6,258 nt of DNA, taken from positions 1 through 6,258 of the forward strand of contig CADBNQ010000321.1 in NCBI GenBank assembly GCA_902796045.1, in the 5' to 3' direction. Shown piece after piece: positions 1 to 6,043 of this stretch. The notes under the pieces are model-generated. The model was given only the letters and a program-made list of their open reading frames with translations, made no database searches and was not told the DNA's origin. The position numbers and the translations under genes are program-made. Positions within the stretch are counted from its first letter, which is position 1. Each line of letters starts with the position of its first letter. Source of the stretch: an uncultured Lachnospiraceae bacterium. Lineage in GTDB: Bacteria; Bacillota; Clostridia; Lachnospirales; Lachnospiraceae.

Positions 1-681
1 GCCGATCCGGCAGTTACGGCTTTGTGGGAAGACTATTACAGGGGCAGGGGCTTTTACACTGCTCAGGTCAACTCCAGAAGCGGTGCCGGGATGAAGGAAG
101 TAAAAAAACTTGTCGACCGGGCCTGTCAGGAGAAGAAGGAGCGGGATAAGAAGAGAGGCATACTGAACCGTCCGGTCCGGGCCATGGTGGCCGGCATACC
201 AAACGTCGGCAAGTCTACCTTTATCAACTCCTTTGCAGGGAAAGCCTGCGCAAAAACCGGAAACAAGCCGGGAGTCACCAAGGGCAAGCAGTGGATCAAA
301 CTCAACAGGAACGTTGAGCTTCTGGACACACCCGGCATCCTCTGGCCCAAGTTTGAAGACCAGAGCGTTGGACTGAAGCTGGCTTTTATCGGCTCCATCA
401 AGGAGGAGATGCTCAACACCCATGAGATTGCTCTGGAGCTGATCGCTTTTCTGGTCAGTGCCTATCCGGGTGCTCTCAAGGAGCGTTACGGGTTTGAAGA
501 GACGGGCAGTCCCCATGAACTTCTTTCTGAGATAGCCGCCAGAAGAGGCTGTCTGATGAAAGGAAATGAGCTGGATCTGGAGAAGGCTGCCGGTCTGGTC
601 CTGGATGAGTACAGGTCGGTGCGTCTTGGCAGGATCTCGCTGGAGAAGCCGGATAATACTAGGAGGGATAGCAATGTCTGA
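1..681 (+). CDS. rbgA: Ribosome biogenesis GTPase RbgA (YlqF), 5'-truncated by window edge
   Basis: Circularly permuted GTPase that in B. subtilis binds the immature 50S subunit and promotes its late assembly in the cytoplasm. The reading frame is open from base 1 and gives 226 visible residues. The first residues (ADPAVTALW) align with about residue 63 of B. subtilis RbgA (282 aa, recalled), so roughly 62 N-terminal residues are missing. The G4 NKxD motif should lie just upstream of base 1. Visible in permuted order are a G5-like VNSRSG (visible residues 23-28), G1 GIPNVGKS (65-72), a G2 region with PGVT (90-93) and G3 DTPG (109-112), followed by the family signature ILWPKFED. The C-terminal helical domain carries LKERYG and RRGCLMKG, both conserved in RbgA. 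The TTG at 22 is internal and not a start. The gene ends in TGA and overlaps lepB by 8 nt. Identification is firm; only the N-terminus is unseen. Confidence 0.96.
   Translation, partial: ADPAVTALWEDYYRGRGFYTAQVNSRSGAGMKEVKKLVDRACQEKKERDKKRGILNRPVRAMVAGIPNVGKSTFINSFAGKACAKTGNKPGVTKGKQWIKLNRNVELLDTPGILWPKFEDQSVGLKLAFIGSIKEEMLNTHEIALELIAFLVSAYPGALKERYGFEETGSPHELLSEIAARRGCLMKGNELDLEKAAGLVLDEYRSVRLGRISLEKPDNTRRDSNV
661..667 (+). promoter_or_regulatory. Ribosome binding site of lepB, inside the rbgA 3' end
   Basis: AGGAGGG lies 6 nt before the ATG at 674, entirely within rbgA codons. It fixes the lepB start: the same frame is open further upstream (from 566), but only this ATG has a strong Shine-Dalgarno sequence and gives the expected short cytoplasmic N-terminus. 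The overlap ATGTCTGA (674-681) joins the lepB start to the rbgA stop, an arrangement compatible with translational coupling. Confidence 0.85.
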
Positions 682-1309
682 ATCAAGTGTTCGGAAGAAA
701 CAGGCAGAGGAAGCTGCCGAAAAGAAGAAAATTATGATGAAAGAAATAATCGGTGACATTATATACGTTGCGGTGATCTGCCTGATTGTTTTTCTGATCC
801 TGCACTTTATCGGACAGCGCACCAGAGTGAACGGGGATTCCATGGATACGACTCTGGCGGATGGACAGAGTCTGATCATGGACAAGATATCCTACCGTTT
901 TCATGACCCGGAAAGATTTGATATCATCATTTTCCCCGGACCAGCTGAAGAGATTGTGAATCCCGGCCCTCTGGACCGTATGATGGGAAGGACCACGAGA
1001 AGTCCTTATTTTATCAAGCGTGTCATCGGTCTCCCCGGTGAGACGGTGCAGATCAGGGATGGAAAAGTTTATATCAATGATGAGGAGCTCAAGGATGACG
1101 TGTACGGGATCACTGACTATATTGATGAACCCGGCATAGCGGGTGAGCCGGTCCGTCTCGATGAGGATGAGTATTTCTGCCTGGGTGACAACAGGCCTGT
1201 CAGCTATGACAGCCGTTATGAGGATGTGGGCCCTGTTGATAAAGATGAGATCATCGGGAAGGTATGGATCAGGATATGGCCTTTGAGTCTGTTTGGCAAG
1301 GTAGATTAG
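674..1309 (+). CDS. lepB: Type I signal peptidase (LepB/SipS type)
   Basis: Membrane-bound serine protease that cuts signal peptides from exported proteins on the outer face of the membrane. The product has 211 residues: a lysine- and glutamate-rich cytoplasmic N-terminus (1-28), one hydrophobic anchor (about 29-47), then the extracellular catalytic domain. Nucleophile Ser56 lies in NGDSMDTTL and general-base Lys115 in YFIKRVIGLPGE, followed by the late box GDNRPVSYDSR. A single anchor is the Gram-positive layout. Two oddities: the usual proline two residues after SM in the nucleophile box is Thr59, and about 14 extra residues (around 89-110, containing GPLDRMMGRTTRS) separate the strand ending IIIF from the Lys box, compared with relatives I recall. 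Both catalytic residues are intact, so it should be active. The stop (TAG) directly abuts the rnhB ATG, so the two are almost certainly co-transcribed. Confidence 0.95.
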   Translation: MSESSVRKKQAEEAAEKKKIMMKEIIGDIIYVAVICLIVFLILHFIGQRTRVNGDSMDTTLADGQSLIMDKISYRFHDPERFDIIIFPGPAEEIVNPGPLDRMMGRTTRSPYFIKRVIGLPGETVQIRDGKVYINDEELKDDVYGITDYIDEPGIAGEPVRLDEDEYFCLGDNRPVSYDSRYEDVGPVDKDEIIGKVWIRIWPLSLFGKVD

Positions 1310-2083
1310 ATGGGCAGAGAGTCAAAGAAGAAATCAATCGCGGATATCAGAAAAGAACTGGCAGCCCTTCCTGAAGAGAGGATTGAGGAAGGAATCAGAC
1401 CCTGGCTGGATGATGAGAGAGCAGGGGTCATCAGATTGGTGGATCAGGCCAGGAAGAGACTGGCCCGCTACCGGGAGGAGTGCCAGAGGATAGAGGGACT
1501 GTGTGCTTTTGAGAAGAAGTACAGCAGCTATGCCCACATCTGTGGTATTGATGAGGTGGGCAGGGGACCGCTGGCAGGACCGGTGGTCGCCGGGGCAGTG
1601 ATCCTGCCTGCAAACTGCCGGATCCTCTATATCAATGATTCAAAGAAGCTTTCTGCGGCCAGAAGGGAAGAGCTCTACGATGTGATCGGCAGGGAGGCCG
1701 TCTCTGTGGGGATCGGCATTGTCCCCTGTGATCTGATCGATGAGATCAATATCTTAAACGCTACCTATGAGGCCATGCGCAGAGCTGTGAAGAATCTGAC
1801 GACTGAGCCGGACCTTCTCCTGAATGACGCGGTGACCATCCCGGGGATCGATACTCCTCAGGTTCCCATCGTGAAAGGGGATGCCAGGAGTATCTCTATC
1901 GGAGCTGCCAGTATCATGGCCAAGGTATTTCGGGACCGGATGATGGAAGAGTACGACAGGATGTATCCCGGTTACGGCTTTGCCTCCAACAAGGGTTATG
2001 GTTCTGCTGACCACATAAAGGCACTCAGGAGCCTGGGACCTTGTCCTATCCACAGAAAGACTTTTATCCGGAATATTATTTAA
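1310..2083 (+). CDS. rnhB: Ribonuclease HII
   Basis: Metal-dependent endonuclease that cuts 5' of ribonucleotides embedded in duplex DNA, starting ribonucleotide excision repair, and also cleaves RNA in RNA/DNA hybrids. The product has 257 residues, matching the long B. subtilis form (about 255, recalled): a charged helical N-terminal extension (about 1-70) precedes the catalytic core. The core opens with GIDEVGRGPLAGP, supplying Asp81, Glu82 and the GRG motif (84-86) that senses the 2'-OH. DSKKL follows at 110-114, Asp173 in LLLNDA is the likely third metal ligand, and the fourth is probably among Asp191 (KGDARS) and Asp209 (FRDR), which I cannot separate by eye. The C-terminus NKGYGSADH...HRKTF is characteristic. 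The start ATG follows the lepB stop without a gap; AAGG at 1298-1301 is a modest Shine-Dalgarno sequence. No truncation or frameshift is seen. Confidence 0.96.
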   Translation: MGRESKKKSIADIRKELAALPEERIEEGIRPWLDDERAGVIRLVDQARKRLARYREECQRIEGLCAFEKKYSSYAHICGIDEVGRGPLAGPVVAGAVILPANCRILYINDSKKLSAARREELYDVIGREAVSVGIGIVPCDLIDEINILNATYEAMRRAVKNLTTEPDLLLNDAVTIPGIDTPQVPIVKGDARSISIGAASIMAKVFRDRMMEEYDRMYPGYGFASNKGYGSADHIKALRSLGPCPIHRKTFIRNII

Positions 2084-2089
2084 ATAGAA

Positions 2090-2113
2090 GGCAGCTGAAG
2101 CTGCCGCGCAGCT
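2090..2113 (+). other. Small hairpin with an alternative overlapping pairing
   Basis: GGCAGC (2090-2095) pairs perfectly with GCTGCC (2100-2105) around the loop TGAA, seven nucleotides after the rnhB stop. The right arm can instead pair downstream: AGCTGC (2099-2104) with GCAGCT (2108-2113) around the loop CGC. The two helices share bases and exclude each other. No T-run follows, so this is not an intrinsic terminator. It may be an mRNA processing or stability element, or the edge of a small repeat. The pairing is read directly; the role is unknown. Confidence 0.55.
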
Positions 2114-2117
2114 CGCC

Positions 2118-2139
2118 CGGATTCGTTGAGACGAATCCG
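2118..2139 (+). other. Perfect 9-bp dyad / hairpin upstream of yraN
   Basis: CGGATTCGT (2118-2126) is exactly complementary to ACGAATCCG (2131-2139) around the tetraloop TGAG. It is followed by AT-rich sequence but no T-run, which argues against a terminator. As RNA it would be a stable stem between rnhB and yraN. As DNA it is a near-symmetric palindrome covering the -35 region of the candidate promoter at 2126-2154, so it could be an operator. The symmetry is certain; the function is inference. Confidence 0.6.
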
Positions 2140-2154
2140 ATAGAATAGTTTAAT
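2126..2154 (+). promoter_or_regulatory. Candidate sigma-A promoter for yraN and downstream genes
   Basis: TTGAGA (2126-2131) and TTTAAT (2149-2154) each differ at one position from the TTGACA/TATAAT consensus and are separated by exactly 17 bp. Transcription would begin near 2161, leaving a leader of only about 13 nt, which still includes the yraN Shine-Dalgarno AGGAG (2162-2166). The -35 hexamer sits across the loop and right arm of the 9-bp dyad, which could allow control at this point. There is no extended -10 TG. A tentative call based on sequence match alone. Confidence 0.35.
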
Positions 2155-2173
2155 ATGAAACAGGAGTATCAGT

Positions 2174-2536
2174 ATGGACAGGAGAAAGCTTCTGGGCAGA
2201 GACGGGGAGAATGCCGCTGCTGCCTACCTTGAAAGCAGGGGGATCCATATACTGATGAGGAACTATCGATGTCATTTCGGTGAGATCGATATCATTGCAA
2301 GAGAAAACAGCTGTTACCTGATGATTGAGGTGAAGACCCGGAAGGGATTACGCGGGGGATTCCCTGCGGAAGCGGTTGATCGCAGGAAACAGATCAGGAT
2401 AAGCCGCACCTGTGATTACTTCAGGATGAGATACCATCTGCCTGAGGATACGCCGGTGCGTTTTGATGTCATAGAGGTAGATCTTCAGCTTGAATGCAGA
2501 TGGATCAGGAATGCCTTTGAATACCGGTCTATATGA
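2174..2536 (+). CDS. yraN: YraN/UPF0102 family nuclease-fold protein
   Basis: Small soluble protein of the UPF0102 (YraN) family, which has a predicted PD-(D/E)XK-type nuclease fold. Its biological substrate is not settled. The 120-residue length is normal. The family pattern runs through the whole sequence: GRDGENAAAAYLESRG (8-23), LMRNYRCHFGEIDIIA (27-42) supplying Glu37 and Asp39, then the core IEVKTR with Glu52-x-Lys54, then AEAVDRRKQIRI and RFDVIEV near the end. These acidic residues and the lysine are those expected at a metal-dependent nuclease site. The ATG at 2174 has a good AGGAG (2162-2166) 7 nt upstream. In many bacteria yraN sits close to rnhB, as here, which hints at a DNA-related role but does not prove one. 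Family assignment is strong, function weak. Confidence 0.93.
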   Translation: MDRRKLLGRDGENAAAAYLESRGIHILMRNYRCHFGEIDIIARENSCYLMIEVKTRKGLRGGFPAEAVDRRKQIRISRTCDYFRMRYHLPEDTPVRFDVIEVDLQLECRWIRNAFEYRSI

Positions 2537-2566
2537 CCTGAGGGTTCGGCCGCAGCGGTCCGGGCC

Positions 2567-2571
2567 AGGAG
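2567..2571 (+). promoter_or_regulatory. Ribosome binding site deciding the DUF512 protein start
   Basis: AGGAG lies 5 nt before the ATG at 2577 and 11 nt before a second in-frame ATG at 2583. The frame is open further upstream through a TTG at 2490 and an ATG at 2511, both inside yraN, but neither has a comparable Shine-Dalgarno sequence and both would add a tail ahead of the PDZ-like domain. Start 2577 is preferred; 2583 cannot be excluded. Confidence 0.7.
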
Positions 2572-2576
2572 TGACC

Positions 2577-3935
2577 ATGCTTATGGACAAACACATACAT
2601 CTCATAGCTTCAGTGGAGCCGGACAGTATCGCCTGGGAATGCGGTCTGGAACCGGGGGACGGTATTGCAGCTGTCAATGGCCGGCCTATTGAGGATATCT
2701 TTGATTATCAATACTATGTGGCAGATGAGTTCCTCAAGGTCCTTGTGGTGACCAAAGATGGAGAGGAGTGCCTTCTTGAGATTGAGAAGGAGGAGGATGA
2801 AGATCTTGGGATCACATTTTCATCTTCTTTGATGGACGAATATCATTCCTGCCGCAATAAGTGTATTTTCTGTTTTATAGATCAGATGCCTCCCGGGATG
2901 AGGGAAACCCTTTATTTTAAAGATGATGATTCAAGGCTGTCCTTTCTCCAGGGCAACTACATTACCCTGACCAACATGACTTACGAGGACATCGACCGGG
3001 TCATCAGGTATCATCTGGCCCCCATCAATATCTCAGTCCACACCACCAGGCCGGACCTTCGCTGCATGATGCTCAACAACCGTTTTGCCGGGGATATCAT
3101 GGATAAGATCCGACGTTTTTATGATGCAGGGATTCCCATGAACAGCCAGATCGTCCTGTGCAGGGGAATCAATGACGGACCGGAGCTTGACCGGACAATC
3201 GGCGACCTGGGAGGGTTGCTGCCCCACATGCAAAGCCTTTCTGTCGTACCGGTCGGCCTCACCCGCTATCGCGAAGGCCTTCCGCACCTTGAGTCTTTTG
3301 ACCGGAGGGACGCAGAGAAGCTCCTGGACCAGATCAGCCGCTGGCAGGCGTATTTCCGTGAGAAATACCATACCTCCTTTGTCCATGCTTCCGACGAATG
3401 GTTTATCCTTGCAGAAAGGGATTTTCCTCCTGAGGAATACTATGAGGGTTACGGACAGCTGGAGAATGGAGTCGGCATGATGCGGCTTCTGATCAACGGG
3501 GTCAGGGAAAGGCTTGATGAGCTGGCCGCCGGACAGGAAAAAAGCAGCAGGAAGCATGACGGGGAAAAAGGTCCGGCTAAAATAGTGTCGATCGTCACCG
3601 GCAGGCTGGCTTACCCTACCATCTGCCGGCTGTGCTCGGAGATCACAGATCAGTTCCCGGCAGTCAGTGCCAGGGTCCATATGATCGAGAATCATTTTTT
3701 CGGTGAGAAGATTACGGTGACCGGACTGCTCACCGGGGGAGATATCATAGACCAGCTTAAGGGGAAGGACCTGGGCGATCAGCTTCTGCTGCCCTGTAAT
3801 CTTTTTAAGGCAGACGAGCCGGTCTTTCTGGATGATGTGACGCTCGAAGACCTGAGTCAGGCTTTACAAGTCCCCGTAAATATTATACAATCAGAAGGAG
3901 CAGATCTTGTTGATCAGTTGATCTCTGATATTTAA
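2577..3935 (+). CDS. PDZ / radical-SAM-like / DUF512 protein of unknown function
   Basis: Predicted cytoplasmic Fe-S protein of the DUF512 family (452 residues), common in Clostridia and with relatives in cyanobacteria; no reaction is established as far as I know. Residues about 5-75 form a PDZ-like domain with the ligand-pocket type sequence ASVEPDSIAWECGLEPGD followed by IAAVNGRPI. Cys92, Cys96 and Cys99 in CRNKCIFCF make the CX3CX2C pattern that holds a radical-SAM [4Fe-4S] cluster. The family block IDQMPPGMRETLYFKDDD follows, then RLSFLQGNYITLTN and ISVHTTRP. The C-terminal half is the DUF512 domain, with ASDEWFILAER, EEYYEGYGQLENGVGM, a glycine-bearing VTGRLAYP and VTGLLTGGDI. No signal peptide or membrane segment is visible. 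It lies 40 nt after yraN and 69 nt before der. This linkage to der is common in Clostridia and may hint at RNA or ribosome modification, but that is inference. The protein appears complete and unbroken. Confidence 0.9.
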   Translation: MLMDKHIHLIASVEPDSIAWECGLEPGDGIAAVNGRPIEDIFDYQYYVADEFLKVLVVTKDGEECLLEIEKEEDEDLGITFSSSLMDEYHSCRNKCIFCFIDQMPPGMRETLYFKDDDSRLSFLQGNYITLTNMTYEDIDRVIRYHLAPINISVHTTRPDLRCMMLNNRFAGDIMDKIRRFYDAGIPMNSQIVLCRGINDGPELDRTIGDLGGLLPHMQSLSVVPVGLTRYREGLPHLESFDRRDAEKLLDQISRWQAYFREKYHTSFVHASDEWFILAERDFPPEEYYEGYGQLENGVGMMRLLINGVRERLDELAAGQEKSSRKHDGEKGPAKIVSIVTGRLAYPTICRLCSEITDQFPAVSARVHMIENHFFGEKITVTGLLTGGDIIDQLKGKDLGDQLLLPCNLFKADEPVFLDDVTLEDLSQALQVPVNIIQSEGADLVDQLISDI

Positions 3936-3994
3936 CACCATTTACAGACCAGATACATAAGAAGACGTCCGTAAAGAAGCGGATGACAATAGTT

Positions 3995-4000
3995 GGAGGG
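3995..4000 (+). promoter_or_regulatory. Ribosome binding site deciding the der start
   Basis: GGAGGG ends 4 nt before the ATG at 4005. A TTG at 3993 in the same frame overlaps this purine block, so it cannot use it as a Shine-Dalgarno and would only add MEGN to the protein. The ATG at 4005 yields MSRPVVAVVGRPNVGKS, the normal Der N-terminus. Confidence 0.85.
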
Positions 4001-4004
4001 AAAT

Positions 4005-5327
4005 ATGAGCAGACCAGTAGTTGCGGTGGTGGGACGTCCCAATGTCGGAAAGTCCACCCTGTTTAACGCATTGGCCGGAAGCAGGATCTCTATCGTGGAG
4101 GATACGCCCGGTGTGACCAGGGACCGGATCTATGCGGATGTGACCTGGCTGAATTATCAGTTTACACTGGTGGATACCGGTGGTATAGAACCTGACAGTG
4201 ATGACCTGATCCTGTCCAGGATGAGGGAGCAGGCAGAGACAGCCATCATCACGGCAGATGTCATACTCTTCCTTACAGATGTGAGGCAGGGCCTGGTGGA
4301 TGCTGATTTTAAGGTGGCGGATATGCTCCGCCGTTCAGGAAGGCCCGTCCTTCTGATCGTCAACAAGGTAGACAGCTTCGACAAGTTTATGCCGGATGTA
4401 TATGAGTTTTATAATCTGGGACTGGGAGACCCCATACCTATCTCAGCCGCAGGCAGGCTGGGGATCGGGGATATGCTGGACCAGGTGGTGGCCCTGTTTG
4501 ATCCGTCAGACCTTGAGGAAGAAGAAGACGACCGCCCCAGGATCGCCGTCATCGGCAAGCCCAATGCCGGCAAGTCATCGATCATCAACAGACTTCTCGG
4601 AGAGGAGAGAGTGATCGTCTCCCCTGTGGCAGGCACCACCAGAGATGCCATCGATACCACTGTGAAGAGGAACGGCCAGGAGTACGTCTTTATCGATACT
4701 GCCGGGCTGCGGCGAAAGAGCAAGGTGAAGGAAGAACTGGAACGCTACAGCATCATCCGGACTGTCACGGCAGTCGAACGCTGTGATGTGGCGGTCCTGA
4801 TTATAGATGCCACTGAAGGGATCACCGAGCAGGATGCCAAGATTGCCGGGATTGCCCACGAGAGGGGCAAGGGCATGATCATCGCTGTGAATAAATGGGA
4901 TCTGATTGAGAAAGATAACAAGACGGTTTCAGAGTTTACGGCAAAGATCAGGGAGAAGCTTTCCTATATGCCCTATGCGGAGATCATTTTCCTGTCCGCC
5001 CTGACAGGGCAGAGACTGCCCAAACTATTTGATATGATCGACGCGGTTGTCGCAAACTGTTCTCTGCGGATTCAGACAGGTGTCCTCAACGAGATCATTG
5101 CAGAGGCTACTGCCATGAAGCAGCCACCCTCAGATAAGGGCAGGCGCCTGAGGATCTACTACATCACCCAGGCTTCGGTGAAGCCGCCGACCTTTGTGAT
5201 CTTTATCAATGACAAGAAACTGACGCACTTTTCCTATACCAGGTATCTGGAGAACCAGATACGGACAACATTTGGTTTCCGGGGTACGCCGATCCGGTTT
5301 ATCTACCGGGAAAGAAAGGAGAAATAA
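4005..5327 (+). CDS. der: Tandem-GTPase ribosome assembly factor Der (EngA)
   Basis: Essential double GTPase that binds the 50S precursor and is needed for its maturation. The product has 440 residues, the normal size (436 in B. subtilis, recalled). G domain 1 has GRPNVGKS (10-17), PGVTRDR (35-41), DTGG (57-60) and NKVD (120-123). An acidic linker (about 168-176, DLEEEEDD) leads to G domain 2 with GKPNAGKS (184-191), AGTTRDAID (209-217), DTAG (231-234) and NKWD (296-299). The KH-like C-terminal domain (about 350-440) includes YYITQASVKPPTFVIF and the closing FGFRGTPIRFIYRERK typical of Der. Ala188 replaces the more common Val in the second P-loop, a mild change that keeps the Gly-Lys-Ser. The 69-nt gap before it holds no convincing promoter or terminator, so it is probably read through from the DUF512 gene, and plsY follows after only 3 nt. 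Confidence 0.98.
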   Translation: MSRPVVAVVGRPNVGKSTLFNALAGSRISIVEDTPGVTRDRIYADVTWLNYQFTLVDTGGIEPDSDDLILSRMREQAETAIITADVILFLTDVRQGLVDADFKVADMLRRSGRPVLLIVNKVDSFDKFMPDVYEFYNLGLGDPIPISAAGRLGIGDMLDQVVALFDPSDLEEEEDDRPRIAVIGKPNAGKSSIINRLLGEERVIVSPVAGTTRDAIDTTVKRNGQEYVFIDTAGLRRKSKVKEELERYSIIRTVTAVERCDVAVLIIDATEGITEQDAKIAGIAHERGKGMIIAVNKWDLIEKDNKTVSEFTAKIREKLSYMPYAEIIFLSALTGQRLPKLFDMIDAVVANCSLRIQTGVLNEIIAEATAMKQPPSDKGRRLRIYYITQASVKPPTFVIFINDKKLTHFSYTRYLENQIRTTFGFRGTPIRFIYRERKEK

Positions 5328-5330
5328 AGC

Positions 5331-5966
5331 ATGATCGTTACGGTAATAATGCTCATCGTTATTGGTTATTTATGCGGCTGCATCTCCAGCGGCTACCTGG
5401 TGGGGAAAAGCCAGGGGATTGATATCCGCGATTATGGCAGCGGCAATGCAGGCAGTACCAATGTCCTCAGAGTCCTCGGGAAGCAGAAAGCCCTGATCAC
5501 TTTTCTGGGAGACGGGCTGAAGGGTCTGATTCCCGTCGCCCTCATGAAATATGTCATCGGCCCCCGTCTCGGCTATCCGGTCAATACCATCCAGATCCTG
5601 AGTCTGATCCTTGGCTTTGCCGTGGTGCTGGGACACGACTACCCCTTCCATATGGGCTTTAAAGGGGGAAAAGGTGTTGCCACGACAGCTGCCGTTATGA
5701 CAGCATTTGACTGGCGGTTCGGCCTGATGTCTCTGATCATCTTTGCAGCAATCGTCTATTTCACCAGATACGTGTCTCTGGGTTCCTGTATCATGGGTGC
5801 TGCCCTGGTGATCGAAATGGGCATCCTCTATTTCGGCAGATGGGACCTTGTGGCCATGACAGCTCTTTTTGCCTTCTTCATTATCTACAGGCACAGGGCA
5901 AATATCAGCCGCCTGAGAGCCGGAACCGAGAGCAAGCTGGGCCAGAAAGTAGAAGTAAAGAAATAG
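5331..5966 (+). CDS. plsY: Acyl-phosphate:glycerol-3-phosphate acyltransferase PlsY
   Basis: Integral membrane enzyme that moves a fatty acyl group from acyl-phosphate (made by PlsX) to position 1 of glycerol-3-phosphate, giving lysophosphatidate, the first step of phospholipid synthesis in most Gram-positives. The product has 211 residues with about five hydrophobic segments, the first at about 3-24. All three PlsY signature motifs are present: GSGNAGSTNVLR (36-47), GHDYPFHMGFKGGKGVAT (101-118) and YRHRANISRLRAGTESKLG (186-204). These loops form the phosphate-binding and catalytic region. The ATG at 5331 follows the der stop by 3 nt and is preceded by AAAGGAG (5315-5321) inside der, with 9-nt spacing, so it is translationally close-coupled to der. 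It is the last gene before a strong terminator. Nothing is missing or broken. Confidence 0.97.
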   Translation: MIVTVIMLIVIGYLCGCISSGYLVGKSQGIDIRDYGSGNAGSTNVLRVLGKQKALITFLGDGLKGLIPVALMKYVIGPRLGYPVNTIQILSLILGFAVVLGHDYPFHMGFKGGKGVATTAAVMTAFDWRFGLMSLIIFAAIVYFTRYVSLGSCIMGAALVIEMGILYFGRWDLVAMTALFAFFIIYRHRANISRLRAGTESKLGQKVEVKK

Positions 5967-5968
5967 GA

Positions 5969-5991
5969 CGGGCTGTTGTGCGAACAGTCCG
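5969..5991 (+). other. Hairpin directly after the plsY stop
   Basis: Nine pairs form between 5969-5977 and 5983-5991 (one G-T wobble at 5972/5988) around a 5-nt loop GTGCG, starting two bases after the TAG stop. It is followed by a run of seven C residues (5992-5998) rather than T residues, so it is not itself a terminator. It may protect the plsY message end from 3' nucleases or assist the terminator just downstream. Confidence 0.55.
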
Positions 5992-5998
5992 CCCCCCC

Positions 5999-6043
5999 AA
6001 CCGGCAGGATCCCAATTTTTAATAGATCCTGTCGGTTCTTTTT
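5999..6043 (+). terminator. Intrinsic terminator of the operon
   Basis: A 13-bp stem forms between AACCGGCAGGATC (5999-6011) and GATCCTGTCGGTT (6025-6037), with one G-T wobble, around a 13-nt AT-rich loop. It is followed at once by CTTTTT (6038-6043). The flanking A and T bases and long stem fit a Rho-independent terminator on the + strand, ending the transcript 77 nt after plsY. It is the only strong terminator in the window. Confidence 0.92.

Noticed and set aside
2090..2146. Intrinsic terminator after rnhB
   Set aside because: Both hairpins are followed by mixed sequence (CGCG or ATAGAATAG) rather than a run of T residues.
2490..2576. Upstream in-frame extension of the DUF512 gene overlapping yraN (TTG 2490, ATG 2511)
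   Set aside because: No good Shine-Dalgarno at either codon, and the extension is not PDZ-like. AGGAG at 2567-2571 supports the start at 2577.
2537..2576. GGCC-rich short self-complementary stretch before the DUF512 start
   Set aside because: Pairing is limited to four or five bases around GGCC palindromes and several registers are equally good, so no defined structure can be claimed.
3033..3695. 220-residue - strand open frame opposite the DUF512 gene
   Set aside because: Long but without domain signatures or a ribosome binding site, and fully covered by a recognisable + strand gene, so a codon-bias shadow.
3936..4004. Possible promoter or terminator between the DUF512 gene and der
   Set aside because: TTTACA at 3941-3946 has no -10 match at 16-18 bp spacing. 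The only stem (3966-3971 with 3980-3985, six pairs including one wobble, 8-nt loop) is weak and lacks a T-run.
4396..4614. Short + strand frame inside der
   Set aside because: Out-of-frame shadow of the Der linker and second P-loop region, with low-complexity residues and no start signal.
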